Assembly (NCBI GenBank): GCA_009733715.1
Contig: WMKJ01000006.1
Location: forward strand, 124,001 to 188,000
DNA: 64,000 nucleotides
Direction: 5' to 3'
DNA from: Herpomyces periplanetae
Lineage: Eukaryota > Ascomycota > Laboulbeniomycetes > Herpomycetales > Herpomycetaceae
In this document: piece by piece, positions 1-12,500 of the stretch
Layout: every line of letters begins with the position of its first letter
How positions within the stretch are numbered: position 1 is the first letter of the stretch
The notes under the pieces: model-generated
Told to the model about the DNA's origin: nothing
The model's database searches: none
What the model saw: the letters and a program-made list of their open reading frames with translations, nothing else
Made by a program: the position numbers and the translations under genes

Positions 1-2
1 CG

Positions 3-89
3 TGTACGATAACCCAGCATAATGATGTTGGTGATAGAGTGAAGTTAATTGAATTAGTTTGTATGTTAACAGCTCATGTTAACCGTTAA
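3..89 (+). CDS. Possible 3' end of an upstream gene (partial)
   Basis: A frame is open from the window edge to a TAA at 87-89 and gives 28 residues ending in VKLIELVCMLTAHVNR. The composition looks protein-like, but the piece is too short to recognise and its start lies outside the window. It could equally be a chance open frame. Confidence 0.25.
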   Translation, partial: CTITQHNDVGDRVKLIELVCMLTAHVNR

Positions 90-1157
90 GTTTTGAGTGA
101 GTAAAGGAATGAGCAATTCTTCTTTTGGAAATATCAAGACTGCATCATTTGCTTGACCATTTGGAGTGGTTCTACCCCGTCTTATTTGCCATTTGTCTGT
201 TTTTCCGTTTGATCGTCCGCTCGTCCGTCCACCTGTCACATCACATCTCCTATCTTGATATTTTCCTCCATTTCCAACTTCTCCTTGCTCAATAACGGCT
301 TTTCCAAGCTGAGCTGCTTGTCCCTAAATTCTTTTGTTCCATCTCTTCAACACTTTTTTACATCATTTACAACCACTTTTTCCATCCATCTCAGTTACAA
401 ATCTTTGATGGGTATACTAACATGGCGTGAATTTAATTTTTTTCGTCACCTCTACCGTCAAAGTCCCTATTCGGTTACTCAAGTTTTCTACTTATTTCCT
501 CATGTTTATTAAGATTCTATACACTTGGGTATACACAACCCAGATATAATTACTCCGTCTTTTTCATAGTCTATATACACATTCAGAGTAACTGCATAAA
601 TGAAAGGCTATTGTTGATCAATTTCTAATTTAAACTAGAATATTACCCGCAGACCCGCTAAATTTTAAACCATTGAGTAAACGGTTCATTTTACTTAAAC
701 ATTTTTTCATTTTGTAGATCATTCTGAAGAAGGCTGTGGTAGTAGCTGATGCAGTGTGCAAGAAAACAACCCCATCGCCACGGGCTATATCGTCCGACAA
801 ACCACACTACATTTCCGATTACCCATTGCCCTTACCATCGCCATCGCCATCGCCATCACCGTCACCATCGCCATCACCATCACCATCACCATCCCCGTCA
901 CTATCTCCATCTCCATCGCCATCGCCATCGCAGTCTCCTCCAGCCACACCCAGCCACATCTTCCCCGATCCTGCTATCACGTGTTTGAGTCACGGGTTTG
1001 GCACGTTTTGGAAAATTTTTGAAATCTTCCCTTCATCACCATCTAAAAAGGCTTTTTAATCTCTGGTGGGGAATTCTCTTCGGTTTTTCTTACTCGTATA
1101 TACTGGATTTTGTTTATTCACTGAAAATTTTGGTTAAGCTATTTATTGAGTCGCATC
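90..1157. other. Non-coding stretch upstream of LSC1
   Basis: No gene is supported here. It holds a CCATCG/CCATCA hexamer tract near 834-935, a CACGTG box at 978-983 about 175 bp before the LSC1 start, and a possible 5'UTR exon beginning after the TTTTGTAG near 718. The open frames of 80-110 codons in this stretch come from the hexamer repeat or are AT-rich and low in complexity. Confidence 0.5.
834..935. repeat. Imperfect hexanucleotide tandem repeat (CCATCR)n
   Basis: About 100 bp of CCATCG and CCATCA units in tandem, with a few CCGTCA variants. Read in different frames it gives Ser-Pro or His-Arg runs, so the open frames across it are artefacts of the repeat. It lies in the 5' flank of the succinyl-CoA ligase gene. 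Confidence 0.85.
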
Positions 1158-2673
1158 ATGAAACCTTCATCGGTTATTCATTCATCATTTCATCGCGTTA
1201 TTCACTCTTCTCAACTATCTTTACCTCGAAAATGCTATGCTACTTGTTCCCCTTACTCGTCAACTTACTCTAATCTACGAATTGGCAAAGATACTCGAGT
1301 TTTATTCCAAGGTTTCACGGGAAAACAAGCCACGTATGATTCTCAACTTAAATTTTACAAATTTATACACTCATGATCACTCATTCATTTCTACGCTCAA
1401 AGATTTCATGCTAAGCAAGCTATCGAATACGGTCTGCTTTTTCACTATTCTACTACCTTCTTTAATTTGTTCAATTCTATACTTACTGTTTATATAGGTA
1501 CAAATATCGTCGGTGGAACCAATCCTTCTAAAGCTGGTCAAACTCACTTAGAAAGACCCGTATTCGGTGATATGCGTGATGCAATCAAAGCCACTAATGC
1601 AAATGCTTCGGTTATATTCGTCCCGTTAGTTACTCTTATCCAAATTTAACACTTTTTTCCATTCTCACGTTTCCTCTAGCCCACCTGCTGCAGCTAAAAG
1701 TATCCAAGAGGCCATTGAGGCTGAAATCCCCCTTGTAGTCTGGTATGTTCTCCATCCTATCGCTGCTACCACAAATCCAGCCAACCAACCAATTTATCTC
1801 ACACTCTAGCATCACCGAAGGTATTCCCCAACATGGTAAGTCATCATACTTTTTAAAATCTATCCACTCAATTGCTTTACACTTCTAACTAACCGAATTT
1901 TTCTCATCTAAAAGATATGATTCGCGTTACCGATATGTTAAAATCACAGAACAAAACCAGGCTGGTCGGTCCCAATTGCCCCGGAATTATCTCTCCTGTA
2001 AGTACGATCATCACCGGCTTGTTATCCGGCTTCGAGAAGTTTTCTTGTCTTATTCCCCTGACTTATCATGCTAACCAAGTCAATCTGACGGATCCAGGGG
2101 GAATGTAAAATCGGAATTATGCCCGGAAATATTCACAAACGTGGCAGAATTGGTGTAGTTTCTCGATCGGGCACTTTAACGTATGAAGCCGTCAACCAAA
2201 CTACCTTAACAGGCCTTGGCCAATCATTAGTGGTTGGAATTGGTGGTGATCCTTTTTCCGGAACAAATTTTATTGATTGCTTAAAATTGTTCCTGGAAGA
2301 TCAACTCACCGATGGTATCATAATGATCGGGGAAATCGGTGGATCTGCCGAGGAGGAAGCGGCCGACTTTCTTAAAGCTCATAATACAAAGGGAAAACCG
2401 GTTGTAAGCTTCATTGCCGGTACTTCGGCACCTCCAGGTCGTCGTATGGGTCATGCTGGTTAGTCTTGGAACTTTTTTCATTAACTAAACCATTGTGATA
2501 TGTATTCATCCCAGCTAATTCATAACATTGTAGGAGCGATTGTAAGTGGTGGCAAGGGTGATGCAGCCTCTAAAATCGCTGCTTTAGAGGCAGCAGGAGT
2601 TACGGTTGAAAGAAGTCCAGCCATGATGGGTCAGACTTTACAAAAATTGTTCGCCATGCGAAACTTGCTATAA
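1158..2673 (+). CDS. LSC1: Succinyl-CoA ligase alpha subunit, mitochondrial
   Basis: Alpha subunit of the TCA-cycle succinyl-CoA synthetase, which interconverts succinyl-CoA and succinate with nucleotide phosphorylation in the mitochondrial matrix. Eight exons are resolved: 1158-1333, 1403-1431, 1498-1624, 1680-1742, 1810-1835, 1915-1997, 2098-2458 and 2534-2673. They sum to 1,005 nt (334 aa), the usual family length. The N-terminus is a Ser/Arg-rich presequence ending near RKCYA. The CoA-binding FTGKQ motif is near residue 54, IVSRSGT-type [12 protein letters not shown] near 187, and the phosphorylated histidine sits in RRMGHAG near residue 287. Every junction restores the family sequence, for example [23 protein letters not shown] and [13 protein letters not shown]. 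The ATG at 1158 is the first in frame. Introns run from 55 to 100 nt. Two exons are only 26 and 29 nt. Confidence 0.96.
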
Positions 2674-3408
2674 TATAATATTTCATTTGCTTAATCCTTC
2701 CAACTTTCGAATTAAAACTCATGAAAACTTTTGTTACCTCTCACTTGGCCTTCGCAATACAAATTTTCATTCGTTTAACGAGTCGATTCTTTTGTTGTTG
2801 GATGTTCCTCCTTTACAAAATTATCCTTGTTCACTCTACCCTTATTAATCACTTGCCCTGAACACAATCCGTTTGGGATTATCAACATATTCTCATGTAT
2901 CTCGATTACTTTCATATCTCATTATCAAATATCTGTTTACTAACAAAGGTATTCCCAATGATACTATTTAATCATTCAAGTTAACAAATGTTTATCGAGT
3001 CTTAACGAATATTCCATTAGGATCAACTTGTTCAATTCAGCCATTATAAATTGGTTCCGAAGGATGCCTTAATTAGATTAATACGTCTTAACAAGTTTAT
3101 TCCAAAATAACCTTGTTAAGCAACTGATGAGTTAATATCTTTCCTGTAGACTTTGATTAACTTTTTCACTACTTTGACTATTACGTTTTTCCAAAATTTG
3201 GATATGTTCCTGAAGTATCCACGTAATATACATATTCCTATTTTATATATACAAACGACGACTAGAGTATAGGTAGGGGAAACGTTTCCTCAATAAAACT
3301 GTTGATATCAATACGAATACGCACGCGAAACTCCCATTTGAGCAGGCAAACGCAACCAAGTAGTACCAGACTTAATTTTATCACGCACCGTACCCTCCCC
3401 ACCTTCAA
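2674..3408. other. Intergenic, nothing recognised
   Basis: 735 bp of AT-rich sequence between LSC1 and the SAC3-like gene. No conserved frame, RNA gene or repeat is visible. A short cytosine-rich segment precedes the next start codon. Confidence 0.5.
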
Positions 3409-4585
3409 ATGGACCAAAATCTCCTAAACAGGAAAAAACTCTCCCAAACCCCCGGCGGCCTGGACCGCTTCGGACTTCCGTCACGGGGAGAACTTAGGTA
3501 AGCTATTGGGTGTGGTGCGCCACAAGTGTGGCTGGGACAAGATTTGTTAATTTGGATGAGAATTGTGCAGATTGAAGGATTTTAGTGTACAGGAAGAATA
3601 TTTTAATTGTATTTTGGAACGGCTTTCAAGGGTTAATAGCTGCCTAAATTCCCAAATCAATCATGTACAGGCTGAATTAAAAGATTTATCCATTGTTGAT
3701 ACCCATGAATTGGATATTTCAATAACACGGAACCATACGGTAATACATGATGATAATGAACTGTATAGTACGCAGTATCGTAATAATAGTGAAATTCGAC
3801 GTACAATTAATTATATTAGTGCAAAACATGAAGAATCATCCTGTGAAATGGACAATATCTTTCTGGCCTTGAGAAAATTGCGGGAAGCTTTAACGTCAAC
3901 GTCCAGGTTTGATTTATTTGCTTGGAATGTTTATACATTTTCGGCTAGAATTGCTATATTATACGGTATTTATGAATCTTACCTTCCAGCGTTAAATAGA
4001 ATCATCGAATTTAATCATAATACTTGCTCACACCACCCTAAATATCATCGTGAAAAAATTGCCGAATTTATTGCCTATTTAGCTCTGGATAAAGCTTGTC
4101 GCCAAAAGAATCTTCTGGGTGCACTAGAAATGACACAAATGTTACCTCACTCATTTTTTTTCCAAAAGCCTACCCAACAAGGAATTCTTCCAACTTACAA
4201 TTATCCGCATAACCTTACTCTTACTGATATTCATTCCGAAAATTCATCTTCCGATAAGATTCACCTTAACTTACTCAATTTTATCAAAAATATTATCATT
4301 GCATTAATTCGAAACGATTGGGTTTTATTCTGGAGGTGTTGGGACATCGGTACCATTCACCATCGTGCATTAATGATTTGGGCTATAAACGACATTCGTT
4401 CACACACGGTTAAATGTTTGGCACGCTCATACTATAATGTAGAACGTGTGTATCTTGAGAAATGTGTCCAGTGCAAATGGGATACACTGAGTGAGTTTCA
4501 GGTCGCATGGAAGTTAAACGTACAGGATAATGGTAATGAAATCATCGTTATTCGTAACATGAAGCGGAAATCCGTTCGAAAATAG
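3409..4585 (+). CDS. SAC3/GANP-type PCI-domain protein
   Basis: Two exons, 3409-3497 and 3571-4585, encode 367 aa. The 73-nt intron runs from GTAAGC to TGTGCAG and joins the frame across an Arg codon, giving RGELRLKDFSVQEEYF. The pattern fits the SAC3/GANP/THP3 helical family. There is an N-terminal basic segment followed by VQEEYFNCILERL, a mid region KIAEFIAYLALDKACR (near residue 190) resembling the family's EF-x-AY segment, and a C-terminal IIIALIRNDWVLFWRCWD (near 285) resembling its 'gny..ff.l' segment. Members act in mRNA export, transcription-coupled complexes or proteasome-lid-like assemblies. Which subfamily this belongs to cannot be told. A rapidly evolving PCI protein of another class is the alternative. 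Confidence 0.55.
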
Positions 4586-5588
4586 CAAACTTCTACGTCT
4601 GTTGTCTGATAATTACCTCTTTACATTGCATAGCGCATCGTAACTCGGTACTCTGCTCAATGTAGTGTAATATCTGCCACCAACAAGTATAAAAAATGTG
4701 ATGTTTAAGCGTTTCAGATTGTTTGACATGTCCCAAGGTTTATGCACTTAATGTGTACCATAGAACCCCCCCGTGATATTATTAAACTCAAATTACCCAT
4801 CAAAGGTAATACACATTCGAGGCACAGTATTCGTAATTACAGTGTACACCTACGAATAGGCTAAGCTTCCTAGGCTAACCGTTCAAATCTAAACGGTGGG
4901 GGGATGAAGGGGCTTCGTGACAAATTTTCAGTTGAAAGGGTAACACCATTTCATATTCTACTCCAATGTTGTGCTATATCACATGTCAATATTCACAACA
5001 TTGTCGAACTGCTTGTATTTGATTATTCAAATCGTTATATTTCAGTTCATTAACTTATCTATACTACTACTCTCAATACTTTTCTCAATTTAACACCATC
5101 GTTATACGACTATCTTAACATCAGTTTACAGGACTATATTACTTGATAGTTCCGTATTCCGTATACATTCCCAGCATTGGGAAATTAACGTAACGCATAT
5201 GTCATTGTATACCCGCCTTATCGCACTCATTTCCATGTATAGCGTATCTCCTAATTGACATCTGAAGCTCCAACAAATCAATATATTACAAATAGTTTGA
5301 TTGGGCTACCATCTTATCTATCGTACATTCGTACCCTACATCGAAACATGTCTTGCTATAATATATGTTATGTGAACGGTTTAGTTATCAATTATAAATC
5401 GAGTCCACATTACGGCTAGTCTATAAACCAATAAGATTTATGGCTACAAATATATGGTCAAACTTGCTCGCCCGGATACTTGTGAAATACAACCATTCTT
5501 ATACATTCTTTCACTTATACATTCAAAATAAAAAAACAAAGGCTAACGTCAAACCATTCATTGGTTAACTCACCGATTTATGCGCAGT
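4586..5588. other. Intergenic between convergent genes, nothing recognised
   Basis: 1.0 kb between the ends of the SAC3-like gene (plus) and SSF1 (minus). AT-rich, with a C7 run near 4766 and no frame or RNA motif that I recognise. It is long for a convergent gap in this window. Confidence 0.5.
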
Positions 5589-7201
5589 TTACACTGGCAT
5601 GGAAGTATTTGTTTCATTCCATAAAATATTCCCCTGACACAATCCTTCCTCAATCTTGAACAATCTTAATGTCAAGCGTGGCCCAATTTCTACTAACTTA
5701 ATTGCCCTTTTTTCCACACTTAAACTTGTGACATATCCTGTCGTAGTATTGTCTCTTGAATGGCTATTCGATTCGAGTAATCCATTATTCGTATCAGTAC
5801 TTTGTTCAATTGGTACATCATCGTGTATAACATTACCCTCACTGGTAGCCTTACTTTTTGATTCCGGTGTATCACTATCCCGTTGAGGTGCTGATTGTAG
5901 TTTAACCTTTTTTTTAATCGATACGCCGATTTCTACGTGTGCATCTGAGTCAACTTCACTTTCACTAGCCGATGTATAGCCCATTGCAGATGGATCATCT
6001 GCATTCAATATCCATTCACTAACGTCTACCAAGCCACCCAAATTGGGAATGTTTAAGCCTCGCCTTTGCTTTTTGCTGCATCCTGTAGTAGAACTATGCG
6101 GATTTCTTTCAGCAGCACGCAATCGTTTTAAGGGCCGAGAGAAACCAACTGGTCGAGTCGTTATAGCATAATGTCGAAATGTTAGCGTATATGGGAGTGC
6201 TGGCCCGGAGTTGGTGGGTAAACATGTCGGGTTGATTTCATTCGGTACATGTGATGATGTATCTCGATTAAGAAGAAGTACCCGCTTCATTCCAGATAAA
6301 GGCATAGTTTTAGGATTAATTGGTGGAAATAATGACTGAAATACGGTAACGCATAATTCCTCTAGTCGTTGGATATCATTTTCTTCCTTGGAATTATTCG
6401 TCACTTCGTTACCACTTGCCCGTGTCACAAAGTTGTTCATCACTAACTGTTAAACTCTCCATGCATTTCCCAACAATTTAAAGTCAGTTCAAATATCCAC
6501 CTTAACATGTGTGCTCACATGTAATGCATAAATCTTCACGATAAATATTTCATTATTGGACAAACTGAGCTTACAATTGGAGGTTGTAAGTATGCATTGC
6601 TTGGAGTTACGTAATGTTTACTCATTCGAAAGATATCCTTGCAAAGAGAGTATTGCGGTACACGAAAGTGTAATGTAGGACCCTGAGGAGACACGGCGAT
6701 ACGGAGGTTAACATTTCCAGATGGTGTACGTGAGAATAAGAGTAAATGTGTTACACCTAGTGGTGCACATATAGATGTATAGTCTCGAAGTTTGTTGGAT
6801 TTACGTTCCTAATTTATATTTACCGTGCATAATAAGTCATGTATGCATTCAAAATTTGCCATTCAAGTAGGAGTTAGTAGGAGTAATAATGGTAGTGGAA
6901 ATAATTGCTCAAAAAAATTCCCCATTCATCAATATTTTACATCCGCACAAACATGACTTGAATAGAATAAATTTGCGGTAAAACTAACTTATAAAAAATT
7001 ATAATTTACCTTTAATCTAGTCGCTGTACCTGGTTCCATTGTCTTACGGACATCTTTAACTAACTGAGATAAACTTGGTCCGAGTTCACTTGCACCAATC
7101 CGGATTACCATACTTTTTGGATTATTTCGAATGTCTCGATTAGTCGGTGCAGTTACCTGAGCCACACGAGCCTGAGTTCTCTTTTTAACTCGACGTTTCA
7201 T
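5589..7201 (-). CDS. SSF1: Ribosome biogenesis protein SSF1 / Peter Pan (Brix domain)
   Basis: Nucleolar Brix-domain factor needed for maturation of the 27S pre-rRNA and the large ribosomal subunit. Three exons on the minus strand, 7010-7201, 6575-6808 and 5589-6446, encode 427 aa, close to the yeast length. Exon 1 starts MKRRVKKRTQ and carries the NNPKSMVIRIGA Brix opening. Exon 2 continues with RDYTSICAPLGVTHLLLFS and LRIAVSPQGPTLHFRV. Exon 3 resumes with LVMNNF after a CAG acceptor at 6447-6449. The C-terminal Brix signature is LVEIGPRLTLRLFKIEEG near residue 400. The stretch between about 265 and 385 is acidic and low in complexity. The ATG at 7201 is chosen because sequence before it is not conserved. 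Confidence 0.95.
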
Positions 7202-9500
7202 GGTGTCTGGATCTGGTAATGTTTGACAATGAAAATTCTTCAATCAAATCCACTCCAGAAATTTACAAATGTTAAACAAGATAATTGCATAAAGTGAATA
7301 AATCCGTAAACCTTATTTTCTCCTCTTGACACCTATCCATCCACTTTTGTAGTCTACTTGTACAGCAGTTCTCTTTAACCTCACATGAAGTATGAACCAA
7401 ACTTAAATTTTTTTCTTCATCGTTGTCCAAACATAAAAGCCATTTCCTTTTCCGGATCCCGTCTCGTCTTATCCCCGGCGCTCCTTCGTTTGTGTTCCCG
7501 TCTCGTCTGGACTCATATTACTAAGCCATATCGTCCGGATGCGGTTTTTGACTTTATAAGTGCCAACTTTTCTTTTACGTTATTAATTGTCAAGCATTTG
7601 TCTTAAGGTTTTATCACCGGATTTATACGGTACAAGTGATTCCTTTACTTTTAAAATACAAATTTTCTATCAATATACGGATTGAACTTTTAAACGTTAA
7701 CTCCTGGAAAATTGGATTCGACCCATAATCTCCTACACTATCATCCCCTTCTTTTACAGTCTTCACAATGACTGATCCCAGTATCCTTGATTATTTCGAT
7801 TTATGATACTTATTTGATCCTGATACTATCTCTAAATATTTATCTTCAACGCCTTAATATTTACACAATCAATTAGTTTGTACAGTTCGCTGTATAAAAC
7901 TATTGGCCCTAATGACCCCTACCCCTTCTTCACTACAATTTTCTTTAGATTGAACCTGTTACCCCCCTCTTCCATCTTCCCTCTTCTCCCTCCCCCCACA
8001 ACGATTAAGTCAAACATTCACACTGGTTAACTCAACTCCACATACATAAACTCGTTTCACTAATGACCAAATAATATTCTTAATCAATTCAGCAACCATA
8101 TTCACGTCCAATCCATTTCCTTTACACATCTCGTAACCAGACTCTCTCTCCATTGGATAACTATAATACTCTCGAAAAAAAGTTCTTTGGCACGATTCGA
8201 TTGATAATGATTAATTTAACGCATCTAAATATCAATGTTAACGTGAAAATCTCGTTTCCACTTTTCGCTTTAGACCCACTCTCATAAGCACTCCCCAATT
8301 TTCACTTTTTGAGCACTCAATTCCTATCCAGTAAGCTTAATCGCCCTTCGTTTCATGAATATCGGGTCTTATATCCCGGTCTAATTGACCCGTTACTCGA
8401 GCATGTGTACAGCTAACATTTCTCTTACATTCTACGAAGCATATATCGTACTTATGGGGTAAACTTGTGCTTATTACATGAAGGACAAACCTTCGTCTCG
8501 GCTTCTCAAGGTTTACGCTTCTTGACTCTGCGAACTGCAGCTTGCAAAGCTCATCTCAGCCTGGGATAGGGTAGTCATGATTCACGCATGTATGAGTATG
8601 TGTACTCGTGCTGCAATACACTATTGCATAGAGTGTCGCACACCATTTATTGGTTTTAACTACTGCATAAATGTAGGAGGTTCTGCACCCACGAAACTTT
8701 GTGGAGGTCATCGACCCTATTCAAGGTGTATAGGCCTAATTCTGCGTTAACTTGTTACTTACTTTACCGCATACATGCGTTAGTGAGTATATTCGTTTAA
8801 CCTACAAGCCCGTTGTACTTGTGTCTATATGTTCCAAAAACTTTTCAAAACGCTTTTTCCCGGCTATCATAACTCGATCATTCATGCTTCATGTTGGAAA
8901 ATTTCATCTGGGTATCGTAACCGTTTACCTTGAATTGCTAACCATCAAAGGTCTTTGCACCTTTAACCCTGTAATCTATAATCGTTCTGTGTGATATGAT
9001 TGGGCACTCTTACGTTCAAGTTGATATTTGGATCTGTCGATTCTTAAATCAACGTTTGTGGCACCGATTTTCTCCATCATATATCATGAAAGTTTTAACG
9101 AAATATTAAGCCTACCCTGACACTTCAATCTTTCTTGTATTGAGTATGCCATCCTTTAGTACTCTTTCTGAAGTTAAACATAATTTTCATCTCTTGATCA
9201 ATTCATCTTAATTTACTATCTCAACTTATCCATATTTGATAGGCGTTCTTCCGCGCTATATGGAACAGGAGGATTGCGGCTAAATCAAATGCCATATTTG
9301 CTACTGCTACTACTCATTATTCAAATTTGCAGGATTCCTTTAGCATTGGAAACGTCCCTAGTGCAATTCTTTGTCCTTTGCTGCAGACAGTTACCTAACA
9401 TCCTCGACAATTTTCATTGTTCAATCTTTACCGTTCATGTTTAACGTCAATTTTAATCAAAGATTCTTTTTTTCATCGTTTTTTTCACACTGCATCGAGT
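7202..9500. other. 2.3-kb gap with no supported gene
   Basis: AT-rich sequence between the divergent SSF1 and methyltransferase-like genes. I found no conserved frame. A 57-codon ATG frame at 8577-8750 contains seven cysteines and is listed as a finding. Other open frames (7385-7606, 8752-8994) lack an ATG or any recognisable motif. No tRNA, 5S or snRNA signature was seen. Confidence 0.45.
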
Positions 9501-12500
9501 ATGATGGAACACCCATTAATCGGACCTAACTCTTTCCCCGGTCAAGGACTTTCCAGGCGAGGAACGTTTAACACGATCATTGAAGATGAAGTTCAAAGTT
9601 CAAAAGTTTATCTGGGCGAAAAATTTATCTCACGGCCTGAAACGCCTTTATCAACGGAGCAATTTTTCATAAGATTTGTTTCCGATGATGATGATGATGA
9701 TGACAGTATCTGTGAGGAGGAGCAAAATGATGGGAGTCAAAAATCAGTTTCTCCTACCTTCTCTAAATATTCCATGCTCACTCCATCAAAATTTACAAAC
9801 TTAACACCGGGATCTGTTGATACTCGTTCAACCTTTAGTGACTTTGAATATTTACAAGGAAGCTGTAGATCAACACAGTTTGCTGTTAAGCATAGTTTAC
9901 CGCTGGAATCTTACTCTATTACTGCCACAACAAGAAAGCTTGAAAATTCAGGACGAAAAAAACAAGAAAGAAAAAAGTATTACGTGCCGCTTGCTTGCTC
10001 AAGTAATATGAAACTACCGTCAAAGGTAGAAGTTAACAAAAAATTACCATTATCTCCTGGGAAAACTTGCGAAGTTTTACGTCCGGATACTTTTGATCCA
10101 CGATCCAGCGCAAGCAATAATGGGACACCACGATCTGGCTTTACACCATGTTGGAAATCACAAGAATTTGCGGCTTCTTTATGTTCTAAAAATTCCAATT
10201 TGACCGGTTCACCGAAATCTGATCTTTTAAATAATTTACGAGAGTCTGAGCCCGGGCACTCAATTCGAAATACTTCATTGAATACGAAGTCAACTCGAAT
10301 AATGGAAACAAAGCGAAAACAGTTAACGGGTAGTGTTAAAGGTCCATACTCATCATCAGTGTCAGATGGATCAGTTCCCTCGGAAAAGAGTTGTGAGGGA
10401 AGCTTTGGTGAATTTTTCGATGTGGATTTTTTGTCTAATGTTTCAAGCGATGGGCGTAGTACAATTAGTTTGCTACAACTTGACTCGGAAGCGATGAAGA
10501 TGCTTGATCGGTTGAGTAATGACAAGCTTGCTTCTTGTGTTGGTCAAGGTTGGACATCAACGAAGGCCGAAGAGGCAGAAAAACCGTTACAGACGTCAGA
10601 TACAACTCGCATGTGTAAAGACAAGAATGAAAAGCTTCTACAATGTCCGAAAGAAAGGTTAGCACAAAATCAAGGTATCAGTGGTTCGATTGAGCAGTAC
10701 TTGAAGGACCTGAGGAAACGAACGAGTTGTGAATTACCTTCATCCAGTGTAGCTGCAAACTTTTACAAGGGATCGTGGCGAAGGAAGACACGGGGGGCTA
10801 GCTTAATTTCTCGGTCGGGATCAGCATCGGACTTTTCCGAGATAGAAGTTTGCAGTGAACATGAATCACGAAGGGACACTGGAGGGGGAAGTTCTTGTGT
10901 TGAGGATGAAAGCACCCAAGGTATTGGGGTAGAGCGTCAGTATGGTAAAATTATTGATGGAGCAACTCGAAAATGGACTGGCCGAAGCAAATCCACTAGT
11001 TCACTGGAGTGGACACTACAGTGGTTACGGGAGTTACCGGAGATTGGAATTGTTCAACATGAGAATAAGCAGGAGTGTCACTTAGGACAGAGCGCAGGAA
11101 GTGGACTTTGCAAGAACTACTTTTACTTGAAAGATTTGCCACCTTTACCCTTGTCGGTAACTAATAATCGTGAAGAAAAAAAGATTTCTAATCAAGTTAT
11201 CCCGGGGGTGGAAGAACAATCTAGGGATGTGGATAAAGAAGAAAAATGTGTGAAAAAGAGGGAGGGTATTATTGAACGTGAAAGTTTTTATGTTAACAGT
11301 ATAGGAGAGATTGGAAAGGGGAGTCAGGAAAACAGCGAAGTCGAGGAATTGCAGAGCCATGACGTGAATAAAGTGGGTGATAAATTAAGAGGAATAGAGA
11401 TTGGTGAAAAGGGTATTACGAAAGTATTACCGGAGGGCGATTTGAAGGGTATAGTTGAAGAACGAGTGGGGCGAGATAGAGAACTTGAAGTTTGGGAGGT
11501 GAAATTGGGTAGTTTGATCAAAAGATTGATCTGTGAAAGCATTACTCTACAGGAAATATTAACGCCTCGATGGATTGTTAAAGCATTGGAGTACATGAAT
11601 GGAGGGAAATTGTTGGTTAGTCCGTGCAGCTTGGTTAACGAACGGGGAGAGGAGAAAGGGGGAAAAGATGAAATTGGGGAAAAATTGTTAGTTTTGGATA
11701 TAGATGGATGGGAATCATCAGAATGGGCATGGAGAGTTGCGGATAAGTATCCTAATTATATTATTTGCTCAATTAAGCTAGAGGAAGATGAGGGAAATAT
11801 GCGACGACATGGAACGGCTTTTCCCGAGCGGGAATGTTCAAATCACGTTGAGATTGAAGTGGAGAATTTGTGGACGTTACCTTTTGCGAGTAATACTTTT
11901 GACCTCGTATCAGCACGAAATTTACAGGTTATGTTACGCGGTAAAGCCTGGCAAGGAGGCAGGGGAGAATGGGTGGACAGGGGAGTTGAAGAAGTATATG
12001 ATTTAATGATGGAAGAGATTTATCGAGTATTGAAGCCAGGAGGATATGTAGAGTTTACGATACTGGATGCAGAAATAGTTGGTGGTGGCAGTATGGTTCA
12101 AAGAATATCGAAAAAATTTTGTGAACAACTAAGTAAAGGGGGTTACGATTACCGGGCGAGTCGTGGGTTCACGGAACGACTTAAACGGACGGGATTTTCA
12201 TGTGTACGTCGAGCTTGGATGTTGTTACTGATGCAAGACGGGCATGAACATTGTGAGATAAACCGTTCGACTGGTGCGAATGATCCAATGCTTCATAAAA
12301 CGAGGAAAGGTGAAGATTACGGACGTAGGAGGAACGGTAAGAATGATTTAGCGGATTCAGGTACATGGTACGATGGGAATGACGAAGGGAGATATGATGG
12401 TACGAGTTGGTTATGCTCTACCGCATCTTCGAGTTTGACGATGGCATCAATTGCATCGTATCGAACTCGGGATCAACTATTATCGGGGGGACACGAGGGT

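Noticed and set aside
736-1059. Ser-Pro repeat ORF of about 100 codons
   Set aside because: It is the translation of a hexanucleotide repeat; all three frames stay open and none has conserved flanks.
9980-10525. 181-codon antisense frame across the methyltransferase gene
   Set aside because: The composition is typical of antisense translation (Ser/Leu/Phe), and the sense frame carries the recognisable domains.
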